From Phallusia fumigata (Eukaryota > Chordata > Ascidiacea > Phlebobranchia > Ascidiidae): a stretch of DNA of 21,102 nt. Under the pieces are notes generated by a model. The model was not told the origin of the DNA. It saw only the letters and a list, made by a program, of their open reading frames with translations, and did not search any database. Location of the stretch: the NCBI GenBank assembly GCA_008931825.1, contig QXVZ01008441.1, positions 1-21,102 on the forward strand, written 5' to 3'. Positions 8,407-19,600 of this stretch are shown here, piece by piece (within the stretch, counting starts at the first letter, position 1; every line of letters starts with the position of its first letter). A program made the position numbers and the translations under genes.

Positions 8407-10652
8407 TCAAGTAACGTCGATAATGTCGGTATTTGCAACTCGAAATTGGTTGGCCAGCATTTCAGGAACTTCAAACACACTTGCGTCTTGTCTGAGAAAA
8501 TCGGTAGCATTGCAGATGTAATAACAACCAAGCATTCCACCGCGGGTTACCGGGTCCACCATCTCTGTGTGTTGAACTTGTACGTGGCGTTGTCTAAAAA
8601 CATTGAGATGATCACGGAGTATCTACATTATCTTATGTTACCGGACCAAACAATTAGGCGACAGTGCCTAACTGTTCCCAGTGCAACACATGAGATTAAG
8701 CAATAGTTTCGACGTGTAGGCAAAATTTTGAACGCAATGTGCTAGTTTACAAATTAATTAAAAATCCCACTGGCTTCCCGTGTCATGTTAATGACGTCAC
8801 TGCCTTAGCTTCTGCGTCGGATTTGGATTACACTGTAGCTCGTTGCTGCAGTTGCACGAGGTCGCCTAATTTGAATTTTAGTTAAAAATGTATCAGAAGA
8901 TGAACTCGTGAATCACTTTGCGAACCATGAATAATCATCTCGCGTGTTAGGGTTTGCCGACCCCTGCAATAGCTAATTTAAACAAAAACTGGTTCGAACA
9001 ACCGTCTTTCCCTGAAGTAATCGTGCAGTTATCTGTAAACTGCAATTCTAGATTTGTCTTTTCTGTCGGGCACTTGCCAAAAACACCCCAGTTTAATATT
9101 TTAGGCAAAGCTCTTTATCTAATGATAACACAACCAAACCTGTATTTAAGAAATTCTTTCTCCTTTCGCTCGAAAACGTGAGCTCTTTTAGATTGTCTTT
9201 GCATTTTTCGCGACAAAAATTCGCCGAAAATTCCACTGGAGGCGTCCGAGAGACGTGTTGCACCGCTAACCACCATGTCCACGTGATCTCCCATCGGTTT
9301 CGGATGGTTGAGCAGAAGTTTATCCCGTGTCCGGTGTAGGTTTATCTATGTGAGAGGTTTGTAACTGTTTTCGAAACTTGAAACTGATTCTTGCTTTCGG
9401 ACTGTTTGGCAAAATTTCTCATGCAATTGGATGCGAAAAAGACTTAGAATATATTTGACGGTGCATTGTTTTGTTGTGTCTGCTACATTATGCGTATAGG
9501 TATGACCTCAAATAAATCATATGGAATTATTTTTGAGGTTATACTTACACTGTTAGTTGGGCTATGCAAAATTGTAAACGAGCAAATGATCCTGCATTAA
9601 GCGTACATCGAAATTAACTAATAAATGGCTTAGAAATATAAGTTAAGTTGGATATACGCACTAAAAGTTGCCCCCAGGAAGACAAACACCGTTTGCTTAC
9701 TGTAAATGTGACGAGTCCCTTCAGTGTCACATTGACCATGGAATGTAGTCTGGAAACGTCGTAGATGATGAGGCTGATAGCAGGTCCATCCAGGGTCAGA
9801 GCATCATCGGAAGAAAAAATAACTGACTTCTTGACTCGTTTTCCATCCGTCCCGTTGTAGATCGTGATGTTGTGCGGGTTGAGCTGGATGCGACAAAAAA
9901 AAGGTTTAAGATGTCACGTATTTAGTGCAGTGGTTCTCAAAACGGCCCCACTACAGTTTTCTATTGCTCGCGGTGCACTAAAAAAATCAACTCGAAATAA
10001 TTTTACACGATTACAATTCAACACTGCTTTGTGTGTCCAAAATTACATATGAGTCACAAAGCAGCATTGCGCGGTGGTGCCGCAAAGGACGCAATCAATG
10101 TACATTATGTAGATATTTTAACGTATCAACGTACGTAGATATTTTAGCAATCAGGCGATAGCATCGACAAAGAAAACTAAAGACGTTTCGGGGTCCACCT
10201 AAATTGCTTCACGGACCCCTAGGGGACCGCGGACCCCACTTTGATAACCGTTGATCTAGTGGAACACGATTAAGAAACAGTCGTGTTGATTTAAAGTTTT
10301 TCAGTTGGATCGTTTTTTTAACCGCATCCAAATAATAACTTTGCTTGAACTAAATCTGTGTGGTTTTAGAACGACATGCTGTTCTAAAACACTTACCGCA
10401 AATGTTATTGTATCACGCTGTTCCACAACAGAGTGACCCTGCGTAAGAAATGCTTATCCATAATAGCAAGCCATTTACCAGTAAAGCAACTTTGGCTTTC
10501 CCGAAGTTAAGGGCTACGGAGTAGAAGTAGGATTCCTGCACGCGGTTTGAACAAGTCACTCGCTTTGCTTCATCAGGTGGTCGGGCCGGAGCTTTAACGA
10601 CCAATCCGTTCACACTTATGTCGTGTTTTGGAGCAAGGAGCAAATTGTAGAC
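8407..10652 (-). CDS. ITIH-like: ITIH-like exons 17-20: C-terminal ITIH domain and stop
   Basis: Exons 10479-10652, 9701-9883, 9140-9345 and 8407-8593 encode residues 775-1023. Marks: DISVNGLVV, SYFYSVALNFGKAKV, NITIYNGT, VTFTINLHRTRD, HPKPMGDHVDM, SSGIFGEFL and GCYYICNATDF, then VPEML near the end. This corresponds to the propeptide that vertebrate ITIHs remove after the DPHF site. Exon 19 uses a GTTTGG donor and exon 20 begins inside an Arg codon; phase and homology agree. TGA is at 8407-8409. The last 23 codons diverge from the vertebrate C-terminus. Confidence 0.85.
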
Positions 10653-13600
10653 CTGTCAAACCAGTTGTTTATCGTGCAGGTCATGTATGGCAATCAGTGC
10701 TGTATGTTATTACACGCGTATCGAGAATGTATTTTACAAACAGTTAAAACTTGTCGACAAATTCACTAGACAAGTACGCAAACGGCATTGTTGTAGCACT
10801 TTAGTAAAACATTTAATCGACAACCTGACGTGTGTTGGGACCCATGCGTATCTGCATGCAGAAACAATTATGCGACAAACATTATTTCAGAACAAAGAAT
10901 AAACAACATTTTGGAGATATATGTTCTTCTTTTATTTGGCCACAGTGGATATGAAATGGTTATATGGTGAAAGTCACTCCCTTTTTCGTGTGTAATTTCA
11001 AGGTTTTGTTACCTTTCCTGGTACTCCTGCCCACGTGAAGCACACAGTGACGTCGTCGTGCAGGTTGATGATAAAATGGGGATCTCCCTGTAATACAGTC
11101 AAATATTACTTATTATTTGAACTGGAACGGCATTGTCCGTTACTTTGGAGATCTGGATCTGGATTTAGTTACTCTGAATTGCTATACTATTCGGACGCGT
11201 AACAAGCTATACTATTCGGAAGTAAAATCAACTAGGTGTGTTTTATTTAATTCACTAATTCAGCCCAAATCACAACTAAAAAGGAAAAAGGCTGAAGCTA
11301 ATTTAGCGTTTACCTGAAATATCCAAGGAAGCGGTTGTTTTGTTCCAGGCCGGGGTGCTTCTGTTGTACCGCGTGTCGTTGAAACTTCAGGTGGGGGTGT
11401 GGATGATGCGATGACGTCACCTGTATCGGCGCGTATGACGAGGGCAGTGACGTTTGTGACAAAACCATATCTGTTGTTAGGTGTAAAGATGTATAAACGC
11501 TGCGTGATCTATTGGTTTTGTATTACGGTCATGCAAAATTGATGTACAAGTATGAAGCATTGTTTATTGTCAACGGAATCTTGTCATTTTCTGTGAACTG
11601 AGATGTACTTGGTTAACTTGCTATTTTTGTTTGGTTTTCTCAAAACTTCATTATGCCAACAAAGCATAAACGGAGAATTTAAAAAACCTCAAATATGTTT
11701 TTTGTAGACGTCCTTCGTGTTGGCTACACGCTGAAAAGATTTGTGACCTATTATTCCAGATCATTCATAAACAGTTACAAAAAACTGCATGTAAGAAGGC
11801 CACTTACTTCATCGAAAGATAAATTGCTTCCTTTCTGTACTTTCTACGTTCAAGTTCGCTGGTGGCAGCCTCCAGCTTCTCATGTAGTTCCTTGAGACGC
11901 AACAGAGCGTATACTCGATCGGCTATTTTCGGAACTCGTTGGAAAACTTCGGATGGTTCGCAAGTTGTGAGGTTTTGCACGTTGAGGTCGTATTTGACCG
12001 TTTTCTCTCGAGCCTCCGACATTCCTGTTTGTTGCAACATAGAGAAAATGTAAAAAACGTCACTGAATTCTGTGCCAAGTGCTACTTCCATGGTATTGTT
12101 CCAAATAATAGAAACGCAGCTCTACTTTCCTGCAGCACTGTGATTTAACAAAATCGGGTGGCTTTCAAAACGCATAGATGTGCTATTGTGGGACACAACT
12201 GGCCAAAAAGATTTGCTACACACAGATGACAACTTGACCACGAACGAGGACCCCCACTGACCCAAATGTCTTCAAGAATTACTCTGCCTATACATAAAAC
12301 ATCACAACGCGGTAACTTTCTTGGCTCGACTTCGACAAGTCGGAATAGCTGCGTCTTCATTTAATACATAAAACAAATCACGTTTGATGAATCTTTTCAC
12401 CTGTGACGGAGATTGTTACGACATCTCCCTCTTGTAAGGTTGAGTTATCTGGTAACACTCCAGCCACCAATATTTCTTCGCCCTTCCTTAGTACATAATG
12501 ATCCAAAGTACTCGATCGTTCCACCACATCGTCAGGATATTTGATTGACAGTTCGACCAGTAGTGGAGCAGCGATTAGTGAAAGAAAATTCTGTATCTGT
12601 TTTAAAACATCAAAATTTTCCAAGTTGTACATTATAGGAGGTTACACAATTTCCGAGTTGCACACTAAGGGAGATTACACCTGGATATTTGACACCGTTT
12701 TCGCCCTCAATAGCAAAAAACATTATGACGTAATGTAGGCTTAACTGCGTGCAAGCTGAAACGAAAAAAAAGTAAAGGGAAAACAACGACTGAATTTCAC
12801 ACTACAAGTAGCTGAAATGTTAAGGTATCTGACCCGTTTCTTAACATCCCCAACGGCCTATTTCGACTCATAGCCACTTTAAAAACTTCGGCCTCAAATC
12901 CATATTTGTAAATCACAGAAAGCTTTACTTGGTTTCCGGCATCAGCGTCTTCGTAGATTTGTTTCCACGTTCCCCCGTTTTGTGTCGCAAGTTTTTGCAG
13001 AAAATCGACATCCACGTTCTCGCCGAATCCGATCGAATAAATCCCATATCTAAAGTAACATCAAAAATTATCACCATGTTGCTGAGCAGAGTGTCGCCTA
13101 TACGTTTATGACGAATTCCTGTCGTATATACTTTGGAGGTTTAAAAGGGGTAGATCTAAAGGTTATCTAGGTAAAATGGATAAACTTCGGATGGGGTTTT
13201 GTTATCTTAGATCGTTGACTGATCTTAAATCATGAAAAAACGCATCGCAACAAAACGTGAAGGCTATACCTAAAAAAGTTTTGTGCATCAGTATTACTGA
13301 TTTAGTAATATTGAATTTATTAGTGGAATAAGTGTTACCCTTGGCTGTTGCTTCGTTTTACGTTTCTTAGTATTACTGTCGACGATCTTGGTCCGATTGT
13401 TGGTTTGCCATCAGTTAAAAATATAAGATAGTCTGTTGTTGGGTGAATGAACGAACGCATGGGACGATTTTCCACACTTGTATCTGTCAACAGTAGCAAC
13501 ATTTCATCTTAAACACAGTTAAAATGGGTTCTGTGTTTTTGTGCTTTAGATCCGGTGTGCGCAACCCTTTTTACAGGAGGGCCAAGTACAGTCATCCACG

Positions 13601-16600
13601 TTAGACCGCCGGCCGCACCTTTGTTTGACACAGGTTGAATTTGTCTTGTTCCATATCAAAAAATAATATTCTGTTTACAAACGAATTCCGTTTTCGTTGT
13701 TCCAATTACTCTCCTACCGGCCTCTAACCGTTGCGTCACAGATAATAAACTGAACTTTGGTATGTTGTGCAATGCACAAAAGACGCTAAAATCGTTTCGC
13801 AGGCCGCACTCCATTCAAAATCCGCACCTCACTGCGGGCAGCACAACTTTAATTCGGGGCCGCATCTGGCTCACGGGTGTACTTGTGTACTAACCCTGTA
13901 TAAGTAGACTCAGTCCGGTCATCAGCGCGTCGTTTATGTTCGTGGCACCGTCTGGTTCAAGGCTGTTCATGAACCTGAGGGCCAGTCGTATATTTTCCTC
14001 ATTTGCAGGGACAAGGCCTTCTCTGGCTTTCCAAACTCGTATCACTGACTCGAAGAGAACGATGTTAAGAAGAACCTAAAAATTAAGTTATTTAAATCCA
14101 TTTCCTTTTGATAGTTAACGTTCCGTGACTTTGCGTGGGTTTTAAACCCATCTTAAGGGGATTGGACAACGTACGTTGTTGTCGAAAGCGGCAATGATGT
14201 TCGTCACAGCCTTTCTCACTTGTTCCATCTTGATACCCGCCATCGAACCTGAAATGTCGAGCACAAACACAATCCGACGATGGATTTGATGCAGATCCGG
14301 TGCAAAGTTGTGCAAGTAATATCTAAAAAACAAACCTGCAAATTGACACCTGGGAATTTATTGCGTGCTGAATGATGACAAGGGTGTAATCCCTGCAAAA
14401 GTGTACTTTTCTGCAAATTAGAAGGGCAAAAAAACTTACCCATTTTGAATATAAAAGGTTCCAGCCTGCAACTGTTTTGTAAGGTTGTATTGGAGCTCGA
14501 ACTGTGCACCGTGTGGAGCTACTTCTCTTACCGCTGGGGGGCGGTATGACACATGAACAAAGTTTCTGCGTAAATTTAAGATTCAGGGTGTTGCCATTTA
14601 AACGTACCACAGAAAATTGTTGTAGAGAGAACCTAGTGCAAAAACTGCAATATTTTGTGCCAAATGACTCGAAACTTACTACATTGTTGGTGTTACGGTA
14701 TAACACAAAAAACAGACAATATTGCTTTCCTGTTATACCGACCTCCGTTTGGTGACACTGTACCCTGGTGGTATGGATTGTGACGAGTTTGAATTTAGCT
14801 CATTGGTGGCGCTAGCGATCGGGGGCAAACGAAGTAGGTCGATTTGATCCCTTGCACAAAGGTAAATGTCCACTCGAATGTTACTGAACAATTGCTCCCT
14901 CTGTACGGTGGCTTGGTAAACATACCTGCAAAGCAAAGACGTTTTTTAAAAAAAGACACGCTTTAAGCTGTTTTACTGCATGTCTTGCTTTAAGTCCAAA
15001 GGTGTCTATGCTTTAACAGTTGTTTCACCGTTGCCCAAACTACAGTAACGTTTTTAATTCGCATTGTTCTGAGTAAATTGGCAAATTTCATGTTTTAAAT
15101 AGTTGTATTTAGTTTCCGTAGTTTTTTGGAAGTATAGAACCCTGGTGACGCTTAGTTAAAGCAACGTTTGTTTGTTTTGTTTCTAATACCTTGTAACCGG
15201 ACGCCTTTAATACCTGCAAAAAATAACGGTAATATATGTCCACAGAACATTGGAATGAAGTTTGTCAAAATTTTAGCATAGCTCATTAAAGTAGAAAGTT
15301 CCTAGTCTTCGTCACAAAACTAAATTTAGCTGAAGACTTGGTGGACCGCTTCCTTTTTAACCGCAACCGTTGTCGCCGATCGTTCACATGATATTGCGCT
15401 TTGCATATAAACAACAGGAGCTTTCATATTGATAACCTTCATGTCATCACAATTTGAAGATACGGAGTCAAAACCGGTCGGGTTAGTGGCCAAGACACTT
15501 CGTGCTTGCTTCTATGTATTTTAAGTGTACAACACATATTGCTTCTGCTTAATATGTGATCACAGGTGCTCTGCGGTCGTCTGAGACGTAAACTGATAAA
15601 GCCGCTCTTCCGATGCTGTAACTAACGTTTAATATGAACAAGGCCGTCCATACCGACCGCATTTCAAAATTTGTCCTTATTCGTCTTAGTAAAAATTGTT
15701 GTCCTTATTTTATTCTCGACTTTCGTCTTTATTTTGTCTCAGCTTCAACAATGTTAAATGTGAACTTTCTTCATCTCGTCGTAGATTTTTTTTGTTACAG
15801 ATCCAAAAACTAGCATCTTATTCACAACATAAAACAAGGCCTACTTTAACACTCTAACCTCTGTAAGCTTGCTAGGACAGGTGCGAACGCTTGTAACGAA
15901 GATTAGGCAGATAGCTCGGCCCTAGTGAGAAATGAGCAAACACAAAAACAAATTTTTTCGTGACGAGTACTTCGATACAAATATTTTTCGACAAAAAATT
16001 CAATGGATATTTCTCCGAAAAGTTGTTAATTTTCGGGGTAGAAAAATCACATTGATGGTAGACCTCGTTAAATATGCTTAATTTCTTTTGTACTTCAGAC
16101 GCGTAAAAGCACCGTTATGGTTTTGCTCCAACACATACCCAACTGATTTTCTGCAAGATAAATTTCCCGAAAAAAGGCGACAAAATTTTCCTTTTTGTTT
16201 TATTGGTCATTTTTACCTCTTTTCAATCACTTGATACTTAACACAATACCAGGCAACCATCAGTGATGTCAAAAGCGGACAAAGGCAGTGGGTTGGCCGA
16301 GGGTCAAAGGTCAATCACTGATGGTTACGCTATGATGATGGCTTAAGAATTTGCTCAAACATATGGTGTCATGTTACAAATTCCTCAGCCCCGGAGCTAT
16401 GCCCGATCAGCAGGAGGCCTAAGGTTTATTTTCGCAAGTACCCTTATCGTTGGGATCTCGTCACGGTGACAATTCAGGGAACATAACAGGATAGCCTGGC
16501 CCGGTACTATATTTCCGTCAACTGTTCAAGTTCTTCGGGTCAAGATCATGTTTCAATTCAATCTATCGCGTTGATTTCTTATTGCTAGCGTGTCAAGTTA

Positions 16601-19600
16601 GCATACATTTGTAGATGTTTCCACATTGTTTACAGCTTATTTGGGCCTTGGAACAATGGACTTTTTTGGGATCATTTCGAGAAACCTTGGCAATCTTGGG
16701 ATGTGTAGAGTTATAACGATGTACAGTATCTGCTGGGCGTTTATCTTTTAGCAACAAATTTTGCTATTTGCGTTTTTGCTCATCAACTTTTTTGATTTTG
16801 AGATTGCTTGATACTGATGCGTCCCTAAGTAACCAGGCGTGGAGAGCTATTTCATGTTTCAGGCTCGATTTTTNTTTGGGCCTTGGAACAATGGACTTTT
16901 TTGGTTTGTCAATTGTTTATCATTTCGAGAAACCTTTGCAATCTTGGGATGTGCAGAGTTATAACGATGTACAATGTGTGCAGGGAGTTTAGCCTTTTAG
17001 CAACAAATTTTGCTATTTGCGTTTTTGCTATTCAACTTTTTTGATTTTGAGATTGCTTGATACTGATGCGTCCCTAAGTAACCGAGCGTGGAGAGCTATT
17101 TCATGTTTCAGGCTCGATTTTTTATCGCGTTTGAAACCAAAAAACACTTTCCTACTTTGATTGGGTTTTCGGCAGTAGTTCCTGGTATCTTAAAACGAAC
17201 ACAGCTTCTTTTCCGGGCAGGACGAAAATAGAGGTCACAAATCGTTTCATCGAAACCTTTAGTCCGCTCACATACGGTGTCGTGATGGCTTGAATCTTCA
17301 CAACAACGAAGGTTTTAGGAAAGTAAGACACGCACTTGAAGAGTAGGTCAACTAAAACTACCAAGACACTGAAAATGGCAAACAGCGACTGTCAAAACGT
17401 TTGCAATACAATGTGCTCACTACATACAAGCTCTAAGATTACCGAATTTGCCCAGTTATATACAATTTGTTTTTATCATTCTGTTTTGTTTTTTAACCAC
17501 CATTATTTACACTAAAAGTTTATCAAATATCATGATAGATCTAAAAATTTATGAAATCATTGATAAATATATTAACGTTTTTAATTATCAGATGTTAATC
17601 TTTCACGTGTCTAATTTGCTTACAAATGCTTCTTCGTATTTTACAAATGCCTCCCTTTTGATCTCGAGTATTCCACGAAACGTCACTCCGTGCGTCGTCA
17701 TGTCGAATGACGTCACTGAGGCGTTTTTTGGCAGCAAATGTTCGAAAACGATCTGAAAACAAACATTGTTTTCAAAACTGTTCAGGCCAACGTTTACATG
17801 GTGTTTATCCAATGAAATGTCAAGGTTGTCGGAACTTAGTGCCAGGGCAACATTTAGTAATTATATCTTTGTAAAGTTCATTGGTTTCTGATGCACTCAC
17901 CTCTCTTGTGATATTGTCCCGGTTCTCTACACGACAAGCGACCTTCGTATCCGCCAAGGTGAATTGAATCACCGTCGTGATGTTTATTTCTGTCTTGAGA
18001 GCTAAAAACGTAAACCCGTGAAACATAAACAGATAACAAATTGTGCAATCATTTCTTATTTTTTAATTAACAACACTAAGCCTATTAATTAATGCTTGTG
18101 GTTCTTCAAGGATTCGTACTTCCAACAACACACATTCTCTACATGGCCATGTTGACGTTAAACAATAATCCTTGGCGAGCTAAAAGCACTGCTTTAACAT
18201 TATTAAATGTTCTAAAATCCAAGGTTTTTTAAGTGCATCGGCGGGGTTGGTTCTGCCTAGGGACACTATTTTCTGATTTTGTATGTAAGACATCTGGGCC
18301 CTATTGCTCAAACACGTTAAAATCGCTTACGTTGTAGTAATCGTTAACCAACTTTTTATTTGCTCAAAAAATCACAAATTTTGATGAAAAACGTAACAGT
18401 GGTAACAAAGAAGTTACGTCTACAATGACGACTAAAACCGTAGAACAAAGAGACAACAAGCTATGGTTTTACGATTTTAAATTAAAATTAAGCCATCTGC
18501 TTACCTCTTCTATATATTGCCCTGAATCCGCGCTCCGCCACGCTTCTGTCCGTCACAAAAAGGACATATAAAACTCCAATGGACGAAACAAGCTTAACGT
18601 TTTTCGTTTCCTGAACACCCTGGATCGTCATCAAAAGAGGGGAATCACCGGTACTGCCGTCTCGAACCTGAGATGTTTAAGTGCCGTGTTGAGCGCGGGT
18701 TGTTTATTGTTGCCAAACAAGCTGTGGTTAGGACTGACGTGGAAGCTTAATTGTTCGATCGTGCCCTCTTGCCGAGACGCACTAGTTTATGCACCCAGAA
18801 AAATTGTGTAATTTTGCAAACGGAAAGGCATGTTGTTACTGTACATGTGGGATGACAAAAATAAACTTTTATTTAGAAATACAAGACATGGATGCAAAAA
18901 GTAGCGTAATTAAAACTGATGGTGTCAGCAGCGATTGTTGAAACACCAAGCAATTTATACTTCATATTATTTCACAATATTACTTACCCGAAAGGAAATG
19001 TAAATAGCAAAGAACGTGTTTCTGGGCCCGTTGGCTTTACAAAGTTACGCCGAGATTTTATAGGTGAAACTGCGCAAGTTGCTTGCCATATGTTGTTACT
19101 TTTTTGACAAATCGACTTGTAATTGATAGTGCAAAGTTATTTTATTTCCATTGCTATTACATAAAAGCACAAAAAACGAAACTTCTAATTAAATATCAAG
19201 TTCTTGTTTTTGCACCTCAATATAATCGTAGTCCGGTTCAGTCTCCCAATCTTCGAACAAAACTTCAACCTGTCCGTTGTCAGGTGTCTTTAGCAACCAG
19301 AAGCATCTCAAGTTATTGTCATATGGTTCAGGATAGTTTGGTGTGTGAAACTGCTGCGCATGATATTCTGCTTCTAATGTTACGTTACAGTCTTGTGAGA
19401 TAACCGAGGCTGCTTGCAACGCTGAAATTAAAAATAATTTCGATAGATATACTTTTGAATGCACATTAGCGTTAAGGTTTGGTTTTCAAGTTAGAAATTT
19501 ATTGTGTGTTAACGAAATTTATTGTTTGTTGAAGAATCACTTTTTTTTCTCTCGCTTTCTTATTGTTCTCCTGACACTCGTGGTAAATGCTACAACATAA

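Larger units (their letters stand above)
14926..17155 (-). other. ITIH-like intron 6 (2.2 kb, the longest)
   Basis: Contains the DR1-in-hairpin at 16255-16326 and the unmerged duplication at 16640-17122 with an N at 16874. The rest, 14926-16250, is AT-rich with no supported gene, RNA or repeat. Confidence 0.6.

Noticed and set aside
8286-8540. 84-codon minus-strand frame overlapping the last ITIH-like exon
   Set aside because: It is a different frame from the homologous one. The other frame gives GCYYICN and VPEML, matching the ITIH C-terminus.
16768-16992. 74-codon frame across the N at 16874
   Set aside because: It spans the junction of two duplicated contig ends and has no domain; it is an assembly product.
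17296-17364. Upstream extension of ITIH-like exon 6, using other AG sites near 17328 or 17350
   Set aside because: Only the acceptor at 17296 keeps phase and the exact 18-residue spacing between the YEEA and RF motifs seen in vertebrate ITIH.
19189-19464. Single-exon reading of the CUB half starting at an ATG at 19464
   Set aside because: It reads through a good acceptor (TTTAATTTCAG) and past the donor into a stop. The two-exon signal peptide from 19640 has an upstream in-frame stop and consistent phase.
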